NCBI RefSeq assembly: GCF_019145355.1
Contig: NZ_JAHSTY010000002.1
Span: 1,922,001 to 1,986,000, forward strand
Source: Pseudomonas azadiae
GTDB lineage: Bacteria; Pseudomonadota; Gammaproteobacteria; Pseudomonadales; Pseudomonadaceae
Reading direction: 5' to 3'
DNA length: 64,000 nucleotides
Both the position numbers and the translations under genes were made by a program. Below the pieces are notes generated by a model. It worked only from the letters and a program-made list of their open reading frames with translations. It made no database searches and was not told the DNA's origin. This document shows positions 42,782-51,352 of this stretch, in pieces. Position 1 is the stretch's first letter. Each line of letters starts with the position of its first letter.

Positions 42782-44800
42782 TCAAGGCCATGGCACGTTA
42801 TCGCAATAGACCGGGCCTGCCGCGACGACACGTACCAAGAAGAGGGCTTCGGCCGAGGTCACGGGTAAAGTGCCGATATTCGGCACCGTATAGGAGATAA
42901 TCACCGAACCTCTTGCGTTGTCGGCCGCATTGATCGGAGAAACGTAGGTGTGGAAAGGTCCCACGGGCACCGTAAACCCGAGTAACGCCTCTGTGGACGA
43001 AATGGGTCCGTAGGGAAATGTTCCCGAGGCCGCCGGGAGGGGGCCGGTACCATCATCATTGCTGCGGGCGTTCCAGTTCACCACGATGATCATGCCCGGC
43101 GCCAACAAGGTATTGGGTGGGACCGAGACTCGTGCCACTCTTTGCGGTGCCGGCACCGCACCACAGCGAATCTCTCCCGGCAGCGGCGATGTTCCAGGCA
43201 CCTCGGGCAATGCGCCCACGACGCTGGGTTTCAGGAAGGAAATGACATTGGCATTGACGTTGATGTCCTGGGTCAGTGATCTGCCGCGGTTTGCTGTACC
43301 GACAATTTCGATTTCATAGTACAACGGAATAAGGTTGTTGGCGTGGCGTTGAATATAGAGCCAGGCGACCTTCATGGCGATTATGTCCCCGGGCAGGGCA
43401 GTCGCGGCCACCACAGGCTTGCTGTCCACCAGATCGCCCATGTAGAGCAGGTGGATTTTGAAATCTCTGGACGAAGGCAGCGGCGCGCCACTCCACAACG
43501 TCACCGCTACGTCAGCATCCAGCCCAACATCGTCTTCATCAAGTTCATTGACCTTGCCCGAGCCGGCCCCGGTGAGCACAGGGCGCGGCAGATTGCTGTT
43601 GACCGGGTCGGGTTCCTCAGGATAGTCCGGCCCGCCCTTGCTTAAATCATAGTCGATGTTCGTGGCGGTGGGCACCACATGAGGCACACCGTGACGGATC
43701 ACCGAGTAAATCAAACGCAGATTTATAGGGCCGATGCTGGTCGCGTACAGCGCCTTGAGAACCGCATACGGAATATGAAAATTATAAGGGAACGGCGATC
43801 CACCCAGAGGATACGGCCCAATATCGCGCGTGCCATGAGTGGTGGTCAGGCCCACCAAAATTTGATCCGTTGAGTAATCCGCGACGTAGGCGGGAATAAT
43901 CACAAACGCACCGTTCGATCTACCCGCCTCTTCATAATCAAGCAGCCGGTCCCCCGCGCCGGCCGGCGTCACGGCATCCTTGACGCCTGCGGCGGCCAGC
44001 GTTGGAGGGGGCTCAAGGGCTACAGAGATGGATAATTCGAATGACAGATCACTGACGTTTCCGGCGACGTCCCCAAGGCGGTACGCGAGCTGTTTCGCAC
44101 CATCAGCCTCCTCGGCCAAGGCGCGGGAATACCGCACGACCTCATCAGGGAACACCGGGCCTTCCGCGATAGGCACGTTGGATCCGCGCTCGAACAAGTA
44201 CCAGAGGTCGCCTATGTCAGCCCCTTCTGCTACGTAATCAGGTATTCCAAACGGAACGCCCCCCTCAGCATCGAAGCTAGCCAGGAAAGTTTCCGTGATG
44301 CGACCCGGCCAACCCGTCGGCAGCGTCAACGCTCGCGGCACGTAACTGACGCTCTCGAAAGGGGCAGAACGGTCAATGTTTAAATCCGCCATTGTGGAGC
44401 CGGATTCATTACCTCCGGGGCCTCCCGACGTAATCTTGCAAGAGACCGTGTGGTGCCCCTCCGTCAGGAGCCTTCGCGGGATTCGGACAGGGTGCGTCGC
44501 CGGAATGGCACCGACCGGAAAAAAAACGGGCTCACTGAAAAAATGTCCGCCTTCGAAGTTACCAGGGTCGTCGAGATAAACGTCCAGGACATCCGGCCTT
44601 AACGGATTCGTCGGGGCTGGGACCCAAGTAGTGGTGGGAATAAGAACATCCAGAAACGCTTGGTCCGCTTTATCACGGTATATAAGCCCCCCATACTTGA
44701 TGGGATCGACCAGACCATCTATCAATGGCGGATCCAACGAGATCGGTATTGGATCGGCACTTGGAGCATTCTTGAGCAACCTTCTATTTCTACGCTTCAT
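42782..44800 (-). CDS. Large Ig-like-repeat protein, unknown function (paralogue A)
   Basis: A 672-residue protein I cannot assign to a named family. It appears to be about five beta-rich, Ig-like units of 100-135 residues, each with proline-rich joins (e.g. NLPRPVLTGAG near 415). The last unit has the pattern IRCGAVPAPQR, then APGMIIVVNWNARSNDDGTG, aligning by eye with the end of its upstream neighbour (LTCDSRPALCDG, LNDNIEFSWCGYTTNNGSG). The N-terminus MKRRNRRLLKNAPSADPIP is basic but has no signal peptide. ATG 44800 has GGTGA upstream. Composition is A/T-richer than the flanks, suggesting transfer. It has its own terminator. Confidence 0.72.
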   Translation of the reverse strand: MKRRNRRLLKNAPSADPIPISLDPPLIDGLVDPIKYGGLIYRDKADQAFLDVLIPTTTWVPAPTNPLRPDVLDVYLDDPGNFEGGHFFSEPVFFPVGAIPATHPVRIPRRLLTEGHHTVSCKITSGGPGGNESGSTMADLNIDRSAPFESVSYVPRALTLPTGWPGRITETFLASFDAEGGVPFGIPDYVAEGADIGDLWYLFERGSNVPIAEGPVFPDEVVRYSRALAEEADGAKQLAYRLGDVAGNVSDLSFELSISVALEPPPTLAAAGVKDAVTPAGAGDRLLDYEEAGRSNGAFVIIPAYVADYSTDQILVGLTTTHGTRDIGPYPLGGSPFPYNFHIPYAVLKALYATSIGPINLRLIYSVIRHGVPHVVPTATNIDYDLSKGGPDYPEEPDPVNSNLPRPVLTGAGSGKVNELDEDDVGLDADVAVTLWSGAPLPSSRDFKIHLLYMGDLVDSKPVVAATALPGDIIAMKVAWLYIQRHANNLIPLYYEIEIVGTANRGRSLTQDINVNANVISFLKPSVVGALPEVPGTSPLPGEIRCGAVPAPQRVARVSVPPNTLLAPGMIIVVNWNARSNDDGTGPLPAASGTFPYGPISSTEALLGFTVPVGPFHTYVSPINAADNARGSVIISYTVPNIGTLPVTSAEALFLVRVVAAGPVYCDNVPWP

Positions 44801-44898
44801 TTATTTCACCCATGATTTAACTTCGACATTCGTTAACTTCATGAGCGCACCGCGCCTGAGAAGTAAACGTTCTCTTTTGTTTCGACTGAACACAAGCT

Positions 44899-44929
44899 CT
44901 GTCGCCACTGCACAACAACCTGTCGCCAC
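44899..44929. promoter_or_regulatory. Direct repeat, two helical turns apart
   Basis: CTGTCGCCAC occurs at 44899-44908 and again at 44920-44929 (21-bp period), about 100 nt upstream of the paralogue A start. Looks like paired activator sites. Confidence 0.35.
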
Positions 44930-44946
44930 ACCCACACTTAAACGAC

Positions 44947-46914
44947 TCAACTACCATCACAAAATCCGGTATCTCCCGGCATACAAACTGTTCCGGATCC
45001 CGCGAAAACCCGATCAATTCTGACCACCTTCCGGGTGGATGCGCCTATCGCACCCCCACCGCGGAGCAGGCGATAACGCCCCTCCGCAGACATGTATCTA
45101 CGCATCGGTTCAATTTTCGACCAAGGCAAAACAGTCACAAATATACCGGCCGCCACATCGTTCGCAGTACTTAGCGCAATAGTCGTCACAAAGTCCGTTC
45201 CGGAAATTGGAACACCGCTGCCATTGTTCGTGGTATAGCCACACCAACTGAATTCAATATTGTCATTCAACTGGAGGGCAGGATCAGGCGGCACGTGCCA
45301 TATCACGCCGTCGCAAAGTGCGGGGCGGGAGTCACACGTCAGGTATTGGGCGCCACCGTGCAAACTGTGTTGAATGATCGGTGGCTTCAGGATAACCAAG
45401 GGATCTATATGAACATTCACCAGCGTTGTGGGTGAATCTTGTTCATTGACACCATTGGTGGTCACGTAAAAAACCGGAAGTTGTGGGTGATTGCCGCCTG
45501 TTCTAATCGCAGTGCCTGATACATCAGGCAAGAATCTGAAAGGCTGGTTGAATACATCGCCCGGCTGGACGTCATAGTGCGCTACGGGCCCCACATTCGG
45601 CCAATGAAGTGTCAAACGCTCGCCGGCGACGGGAGCGACATACAGTATGCCCCACACCTGCGCGCCCAACACCTCGTCCCGATTATCAAGTTCATTATGC
45701 AATCCCGAGCCCAGGCCAAAGACATCTACCCGTGCCAGAGTCGCGTTAAGCCTGGCGGGTGCGTTGGCATGGTCGTGCCCGGCGATGGTCAAATCCACCC
45801 AAAAAAAATCCGATGGAGATGAGACTGGAGTGATGCCAGAGCGATGTATCTCGTAACTCACTTTAACCTGTTCGCGAATCAGCGTGCCCGGAGGGCGCAA
45901 AATGCTCCACAGTATATCGACCCAATGGGGAAAGGCGGTGATCGGTTGCGGCGGCAGCACCGGTCGGCCGTCCCAAATCAATACCACGCTGTCTCCAGGC
46001 GCATAATTATCGTATGGAGTCGGGATACCGGCAGCGACCGTCGCCCGCGCATCTTCGCGGACAAGCAAAAAATCGTCATAGGCGGAAGGGCGAACCCGGG
46101 GGCGCGGCAGGTTGGCGGGAAGGGCCATCAGCTTGACCTGAAACGTCAGCGGGGCGCTAAATCCGCTGGGGTTGCCGCCGCGATCATAATGTCGAAACTG
46201 CAAATGGTTTGTACCGTTTCTCAGCGTGCGAAAAACATCTGCAGGAATGCGCAAGACCATCGGCACACCAGTGAAGACAAACTCCTGACGGCCTTTCTGG
46301 ATCGACGGGACAGGAGGCACGTTGTGGTCCAGGTAATATCCTATCTGGTGCCGTCCTTCCCTGACGACAGGGTCGGGAACAAGAACTTCTATGAACGGGT
46401 TATCAGCCAATACCTGCTCAGTGATGCCCGTCAATGCAATATTCGGATCAACAAATCGTGCAGGTTCATCAGGGTCGGCGTACCTCGGCGGGTCGTTATC
46501 CACCCTCAGCGACACAGGATTTGATGGGGTGACAAAGCCAGTCTCATCTCTGATGAGAAAGTAAAGCCCAATGATCGCGTCGACTTCCCGCATGAAATCC
46601 GCGGGCACATGCAACGCGAAGGGAAAGTCAGCAGGATTCAGCGGGCCGGTAAAGCGATGGTAATCGGCCCGCACGTCGTTCCCCTGTATACGCCACCAGA
46701 GTTCGAGGTCTTCGAACCTGCCAAATGATGGGCCCGGTATCCATCGAGGAATCAGGCATCGCAGAGGTGAAAGTGAGACCGCCAGGGGAATCAATCCCTC
46801 AGTGTCAGTGGGGTCCACCCCGACGATCTCGTGAAAATCGCCATGCATCAGAACTCCATCAGGTGCACCCAGGAAAACCGTCTGATGAGAGGCAATCGGC
46901 TCTGAATCGGGCAT
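44947..46914 (-). CDS. Large Ig-like-repeat protein, unknown function (paralogue B)
   Basis: A 655-residue protein related to the next gene by overall layout. Five beta-rich units are visible: ~20-150 (ends SNPVSLRVDNDPPRY), ~150-275 (FSAPLTFQVKL), ~275-400 (YAPGDSVVLIWDGRPVL), ~400-510 and ~510-655 (LTCDSRPALCDGVIWHVPPD). Four cysteines cluster in the last unit, with further ones at the very end (CMPGDTGFC), hinting at disulfides outside the cytosol. Yet MPDSEPIASHQTVFLG is no signal peptide. AAGGAG precedes ATG 46914. Expressed ahead of paralogue A with a 146-nt gap. Confidence 0.72.
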   Translation of the reverse strand: MPDSEPIASHQTVFLGAPDGVLMHGDFHEIVGVDPTDTEGLIPLAVSLSPLRCLIPRWIPGPSFGRFEDLELWWRIQGNDVRADYHRFTGPLNPADFPFALHVPADFMREVDAIIGLYFLIRDETGFVTPSNPVSLRVDNDPPRYADPDEPARFVDPNIALTGITEQVLADNPFIEVLVPDPVVREGRHQIGYYLDHNVPPVPSIQKGRQEFVFTGVPMVLRIPADVFRTLRNGTNHLQFRHYDRGGNPSGFSAPLTFQVKLMALPANLPRPRVRPSAYDDFLLVREDARATVAAGIPTPYDNYAPGDSVVLIWDGRPVLPPQPITAFPHWVDILWSILRPPGTLIREQVKVSYEIHRSGITPVSSPSDFFWVDLTIAGHDHANAPARLNATLARVDVFGLGSGLHNELDNRDEVLGAQVWGILYVAPVAGERLTLHWPNVGPVAHYDVQPGDVFNQPFRFLPDVSGTAIRTGGNHPQLPVFYVTTNGVNEQDSPTTLVNVHIDPLVILKPPIIQHSLHGGAQYLTCDSRPALCDGVIWHVPPDPALQLNDNIEFSWCGYTTNNGSGVPISGTDFVTTIALSTANDVAAGIFVTVLPWSKIEPMRRYMSAEGRYRLLRGGGAIGASTRKVVRIDRVFAGSGTVCMPGDTGFCDGS

Positions 46915-47083
46915 TTTTCGAACTCCTTCCTTCCAAGACGGGTGCGCTCATTAAACACCCGCCTACAGGCTGCCGAAACTGTCAGAACTAACAGGTAACC
47001 CCTACCACTTGTCGTTTTAAAGAAGCGAATCCCCCCTTGCTTAACTCAGCGCGAGCTTGACGATTGTTCTTACATGGTGTCTT

Positions 47084-47099
47084 CTGAAACCGGTTTCAG
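47084..47099. promoter_or_regulatory. PtxS operator upstream of ptxS
   Basis: CTGAAACCGGTTTCAG, a perfect 16-nt palindrome containing TGAAACCGGTTTCA, the site known for PtxS of P. putida and P. aeruginosa. Indicates autoregulation. Confidence 0.9.
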
Positions 47100-47145
47100 T
47101 TGACGTATGACTGTGGCTGCTCACTCCAATAAGAAAGGCTCTACC

Positions 47146-48210
47146 GTGACTTCATTTTCCGCCGCCCAGCGCAGCCGCGTGACCATGCTTGACGTAGCCG
47201 AACGCGCTGGCGTGTCGAAGGCCAGCGTCTCGCGCTTCATCGGCGACGACCGCGCCCTGCTCTCCGATGCCATTGCCCTGCGCATCGAGCAAGCCATCGA
47301 GCAACTCGGCTATCGCCCGAACCAGATGGCCCGTGGCCTCAAACGCGGGCGCACCCGCCTGATCGGCATGCTGGTGGCCGACATCCGCAATCCTTATTCC
47401 ATTGCCGTGATGCACGGCGTCGAAACCGCCTGCCGTCGGAACGGTTACAGCCTGGTGGTGTGCAACACCGACCGCGATGACGAGCAAGAGCGCCTGCATC
47501 TGGCGGCGCTGCGCTCGTACAACATCGAAGGGTTGATCGTGAACACCCTCGGCCATCACCTGGACCAATTGCTGGAACTGCAACGGGAAATGCCCCTGGT
47601 GCTGGTGGACCGCAAGGTCGAGCCGCTGCACAGCGACCTGGTTGGCTTGGACAACCCGGCGGCGGTGCGCATGGCGGTGGAACACCTGGAGCAACAGGGT
47701 TACCGCGATGTGCTGCTGGTGAGCGAAGCCACCGATGGCACCAGTTCGCGGCTGGAGCGCCTGGAGAGTTTCAAGGCCGAAATCGCCAGGCGTCCGACGT
47801 TGACCGGTGCGGTGCTTGAGCTGGATGACGCGTTGGAAAACCATCTGCAGAGGTTTCTTGCAAAACCTGGGCCCAAGGCACTGTTCTGTGCCAATGGCGT
47901 CGCCGCACTGGCCTGCACCCGTGCGTTGAAGAACCTGGGCTGCAACCTGTTCGATGATGTCGGCTTGATCGCCCTGGATGACCTGGAGTGGTACCCGCTG
48001 GTGGGCAGCGGCATCACCGCCCTCGCCCAGCCGACCGAGGCGATAGGCGCCACGGCGTTCGACTGCCTGCTCAAGCGCTTGCGCGGTGATACCGAGCCGA
48101 CGCGTACCCTGGATTTCCTGCCCCAACTCATTATCCGAGGCTCCACCCAATCCCTTGTGGGAGCTGGCTTGCCTGCGATGGCGGTGCATCAGGTCAATCA
48201 AGGTACCTGA
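47146..48210 (+). CDS. ptxS: PtxS, LacI-family repressor of 2-ketogluconate use
   Basis: A 354-residue LacI/GalR repressor that releases DNA on binding 2-ketogluconate. HTH: RVTMLDVAERAGVSKASVSRFIG near residues 10-32; the hinge YRPNQMARGLKRGRT follows, then the periplasmic-binding-like effector domain. GTG 47146 is preferred because GAAAGG lies upstream and the length then fits; ATG 47107 would add 13 residues without a ribosome-binding site. The last ~19 codons (from VGAGLPAMAV) and the stop come from a REPIN that has entered the 3' end. Confidence 0.93.
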   Translation: MTSFSAAQRSRVTMLDVAERAGVSKASVSRFIGDDRALLSDAIALRIEQAIEQLGYRPNQMARGLKRGRTRLIGMLVADIRNPYSIAVMHGVETACRRNGYSLVVCNTDRDDEQERLHLAALRSYNIEGLIVNTLGHHLDQLLELQREMPLVLVDRKVEPLHSDLVGLDNPAAVRMAVEHLEQQGYRDVLLVSEATDGTSSRLERLESFKAEIARRPTLTGAVLELDDALENHLQRFLAKPGPKALFCANGVAALACTRALKNLGCNLFDDVGLIALDDLEWYPLVGSGITALAQPTEAIGATAFDCLLKRLRGDTEPTRTLDFLPQLIIRGSTQSLVGAGLPAMAVHQVNQGT

Positions 48211-48242
48211 CACACCGCTATCGCAGGCAAGCCAGCTCCCAC
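48157..48242. repeat. REPIN overlapping the 3' end of ptxS
   Basis: Arms GTGGGAGCTGGCTTGCCTGC and complement around a spacer that contains the ptxS stop codon (48208-48210). The stem is extended by GCGATGGCGGTG / CACACCGCTATCGC. Confidence 0.92.
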
Positions 48243-48270
48243 AGTTTGTTCTTCGTTCTGCGTATAAAAA

Positions 48271-48284
48271 TGAAACCGGTTTCA
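48271..48284. promoter_or_regulatory. PtxS operator of the kgu operon
   Basis: TGAAACCGGTTTCA, identical to the site before ptxS, 14 nt before the kguE start. Binding here would block transcription, or the ribosome-loading region lies just after it. Confidence 0.9.
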
Positions 48285-48290
48285 GAGGTA

Positions 48291-48298
48291 AATAACAA
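48291..48298 (+). promoter_or_regulatory. Candidate Hfq/Crc (CA) motif at the kguE start
   Basis: AATAACAA fits AAnAAnAA and fills the space between the GAGG ribosome-binding site (48285-48288) and the ATG. Confidence 0.5.
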
Positions 48299-49080
48299 TG
48301 CACAAACACCACGTCTCCATCAGTCTTTCCAGCTACGGCGCCGACCTGGTTCGCCGGCAGGGCCAGTTGAGTTTCGTCCAATTGCTCGCCAGCGCCGGTG
48401 CCCAACGCATCGAGTGGCGTGAGGAATTGCTGACCGTCGAGCAGCCCACCGAACTGGCCCAGGCAGCCGCCGAAAATGGCCTGGAATCGGTGTTCTCGTC
48501 ACCCTTGGAACTGTGGGTCGCCGGCCGCGCCCAACCGAATGCCGAACTCGCCGCCACCCTGGACCGCGCCCAGGCCTTTGGCTCACGCTGGCTGAAAGTC
48601 TCCCTCGGATACTTCACCGACACCAACGACCTGCAAAGCCTGCACGCCCTGCTCGATCGCCACCCGGTCAAGCTGCTGGTGGAAAACGACCAGACCTTGC
48701 ACGGCGGCCGCATTGAGCCGATGCAACGCTTCTTCAGCGAAGTCGAACGCCTGGGACTGCCGGTAAAGATGACCTTTGATATCGGCAACTGGCAGTGGCA
48801 AGACCAATCGGCCCTCACCGCCGCGCGCCTGCTGGGCCGGCATGTGGATTATCTGCACTGCAAGGCCGTGGCCCGTCGCGCCGATGGCAAGCTGGTCGCG
48901 CAGCCGCCCGGCGCCACCGACCTGCATCTGTGGGAACAACTGCTCAAGCTGATGACTCCAGGTATTACCCGGGCGGTGGAATTTCCGCTGCAAGGCGATG
49001 ACTTAATCGACGTCACCGCCCGGCAAGTCACCGCCCTCGCCCTGCTGGGCCAACCCCGTGCGGAGAATGCGCATGTCTGA
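48298..49080 (+). CDS. kguE: KguE, epimerase-like TIM-barrel protein
   Basis: A 260-residue xylose-isomerase-like TIM barrel (AP-endonuclease 2 superfamily). Motifs: RIEWREELL, LKVSLGYF, LLVENDQT and MTFDIGNWQWQ with acidic metal ligands. Its step in 2-ketogluconate use is not settled; it is called an epimerase in P. aeruginosa. GAGG precedes the ATG and a PtxS site lies just upstream. Overlaps kguK by 8 nt. Confidence 0.9.
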   Translation: MHKHHVSISLSSYGADLVRRQGQLSFVQLLASAGAQRIEWREELLTVEQPTELAQAAAENGLESVFSSPLELWVAGRAQPNAELAATLDRAQAFGSRWLKVSLGYFTDTNDLQSLHALLDRHPVKLLVENDQTLHGGRIEPMQRFFSEVERLGLPVKMTFDIGNWQWQDQSALTAARLLGRHVDYLHCKAVARRADGKLVAQPPGATDLHLWEQLLKLMTPGITRAVEFPLQGDDLIDVTARQVTALALLGQPRAENAHV

Positions 49081-50014
49081 GATCGATATCCTGTCGTTTG
49101 GTGAAACCATGGCGATGTTCGTCGCCGAGCAGACCGGCGACCTGGCCCAGGTCGCCCAGTTTCACAAACGTATCGCGGGCGCCGACAGCAACGTCGCCAT
49201 CGGCCTGTCGCGCCTGGGCTTCAACGTGGCCTGGCTGAGCCGGGTCGGCGATGATTCCCTGGGGCGATTTGTGGTCGACACCTTGACGAAGGAAGGCCTG
49301 GATTGCCGGCATGTGGCGGTCGATCCGCTGCATCCGACCGGCTTTCAACTCAAATCCCGCGAAGACGCGGGCGCTGATCCGCAGGTGGAGTACTTCCGCA
49401 AAGGTTCGGCGGCCAGCCATTTGTCGATCGCGGACATCAGCCCTGCCCTGCTGCAAGCCCGGCACCTGCATGCCACCGGTATTCCACCCGCCTTGTCCGA
49501 CGCCACCCACGAGCTGTCCGTGGAGCTGATGACGCAAATGCGCAAGGCCGGGCGCAGCGTGTCGTTCGACCCCAACCTGCGCCCGTCGCTGTGGGCCAAC
49601 CAGCAAACGATGATCCGCGAAATCAACGCCCTCGCCGCCAGGGCCGATTGGGTCCTGCCGGGCCTAAGCGAAGGCCGTCTGCTCACCGGTTTCGATGACC
49701 CGGCCGACATTGCCGCGTTCTACCTCGACCAGGGCGCCGAGGCCGTGGCGATCAAGCTCGGCCCCGACGGCGCCTATTACCGCACCCAGATGGACCAGGG
49801 CTTTGTCGCCGCCGTGCGCGTGGACACCGTGGTCGACACCGTCGGCGCCGGCGACGGTTTCGCCGTGGGCATGATCAGCGCGCTGCTGGAAAATCTCAGT
49901 TTTCCCGAGGCGGTACAGCGCGGCAACTGGATCGGCAGCCGCGCCGTGCAGAGCCGTGGCGACATGGAAGGCTTGCCCAGCCGTTCAGAGCTGCCCACCC
50001 GATCCGTCGCCTGA
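49073..50014 (+). CDS. kguK: KguK, 2-ketogluconate kinase
   Basis: A 313-residue PfkB-family kinase making 2-keto-6-phosphogluconate. N-terminal motif RIAGADSNVAIGLSRLG; C-terminal signature with catalytic Asp, DTVGAGDGFAVGMISALL (~255). ATG 49073 with GGAG upstream is chosen; the frame is open from 49058. Overlap with kguE suggests coupled translation. Confidence 0.93.
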   Translation: MSEIDILSFGETMAMFVAEQTGDLAQVAQFHKRIAGADSNVAIGLSRLGFNVAWLSRVGDDSLGRFVVDTLTKEGLDCRHVAVDPLHPTGFQLKSREDAGADPQVEYFRKGSAASHLSIADISPALLQARHLHATGIPPALSDATHELSVELMTQMRKAGRSVSFDPNLRPSLWANQQTMIREINALAARADWVLPGLSEGRLLTGFDDPADIAAFYLDQGAEAVAIKLGPDGAYYRTQMDQGFVAAVRVDTVVDTVGAGDGFAVGMISALLENLSFPEAVQRGNWIGSRAVQSRGDMEGLPSRSELPTRSVA

Positions 50015-50059
50015 CCCACACCCTGTTGCCACAACTACAACAAGCTCAGGAGCAACCCC

Positions 50060-51352
50060 ATGGACACCGTGAAACTCGCCACCCGCCGTTGGTGGTACAT
50101 CATGCCCATCGTTTTTATCACCTACAGCCTGGCGTACCTGGACCGCGCCAACTACGGCTTCGCCGCCGCCTCCGGGATGGCCGAAGACCTGATGATCACC
50201 CCCGGCATGTCGTCGTTGCTGGGGGCGCTGTTTTTCCTCGGGTACTTTTTCTTCCAGGTGCCGGGGGCGATCTACGCGCAAAAGCGCAGCGTCAAGAAGC
50301 TGATTTTCGTCAGCCTGATCCTCTGGGGCGGCCTGGCCACCCTGACCGGCGTGGTGTCCAACGCCTACATGCTGATCGTGATCCGCTTCATGCTCGGCGT
50401 GGTCGAAGCGGCGGTGATGCCGGCCATGCTGGTGTACCTGTGTCATTGGTTCACCCGTGCCGAACGCTCGCGCGCCAATACCTTCCTGATCCTCGGCAAC
50501 CCGGTGACCATGCTGTGGATGTCGGTGGTGTCGGGCTACCTGGTGCAGCATTTCAGCTGGCGCTGGATGTTTATCATCGAAGGCTTGCCGGCGGTGTTCT
50601 GGGCCTTCATCTGGTGGAAGCTGGCCGATGAGCGTCCCAAGGATGCCAAGTGGCTGAGCGAGGCAGAGAAACAGGGCCTGGAAAGCGCCCTGGCCGCCGA
50701 GCAAGTCGGTATCAAGGCGGTGAAGAACTACGCCGAAGCTTTCCGCTCGCCCAAGGTGATCATCCTGGCGCTGCAGTTCTTCTGCTGGAGCATCGGCGTG
50801 TACGGTTTTGTCCTGTGGCTGCCGTCGATCCTCAAGGCGGGCTTGCAGATGGACATGGTCGAGGCCGGCTGGCTGTCGGCGCTGCCGTACCTGGCGGCGG
50901 TGATCGGCATGCTGGCGGTGAGCTGGGGGTCGGACAAGCTGCAAAAGCGTAAACGCTTTGTGTGGCCGCCGCTGCTGATCGCCTCGATTGCGTTCTACGC
51001 GTCCTACGTACTCGGTGCCGAGCACTTCTGGTGGTCCTACACCTTGCTGGTGATCGCCGGCGCCTGCATGTATGCGCCTTACGGGCCGTTTTTCGCCATC
51101 GTGCCGGAGATCCTGCCGGCCAACGTCGCCGGCGGTGCCATGGCGCTGATCAACAGCATGGGCGCCCTCGGATCGTTCGGCGGTTCGTACCTGGTGGGTT
51201 ACCTCAATAGCAGCACCGGTTCGCCCGGCGCGTCGTACCTGCTGATGAGCGGTGCGTTGATGTTCGCGGTGGTGCTGACAATTTTCCTCAAGCCCGGCGC
51301 CAGTGACCGCGTGCGGGTGCCAACCCTGGAGTTGAAGGTAAAGACCTCATGA
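50060..51352 (+). CDS. kguT: KguT, 2-ketogluconate transporter (MFS)
   Basis: A 430-residue major-facilitator transporter of the anion:cation symporter type with 12 helices. TM1 ends in TYSLAYLDRANYGFAAASGM, a typical motif of the family; LILWGGLATLTGVVSNAYML and GNPVTMLWMSVVSGYL are further helices. AGGAG precedes the ATG. Its stop overlaps kguD by 4 nt. Confidence 0.93.
   Translation: MDTVKLATRRWWYIMPIVFITYSLAYLDRANYGFAAASGMAEDLMITPGMSSLLGALFFLGYFFFQVPGAIYAQKRSVKKLIFVSLILWGGLATLTGVVSNAYMLIVIRFMLGVVEAAVMPAMLVYLCHWFTRAERSRANTFLILGNPVTMLWMSVVSGYLVQHFSWRWMFIIEGLPAVFWAFIWWKLADERPKDAKWLSEAEKQGLESALAAEQVGIKAVKNYAEAFRSPKVIILALQFFCWSIGVYGFVLWLPSILKAGLQMDMVEAGWLSALPYLAAVIGMLAVSWGSDKLQKRKRFVWPPLLIASIAFYASYVLGAEHFWWSYTLLVIAGACMYAPYGPFFAIVPEILPANVAGGAMALINSMGALGSFGGSYLVGYLNSSTGSPGASYLLMSGALMFAVVLTIFLKPGASDRVRVPTLELKVKTS

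Noticed and set aside
44631..45023. 130-codon plus-strand frame between the two Ig-like genes
   Set aside because: Mostly antisense to both genes, no ribosome-binding site, no recognisable features.
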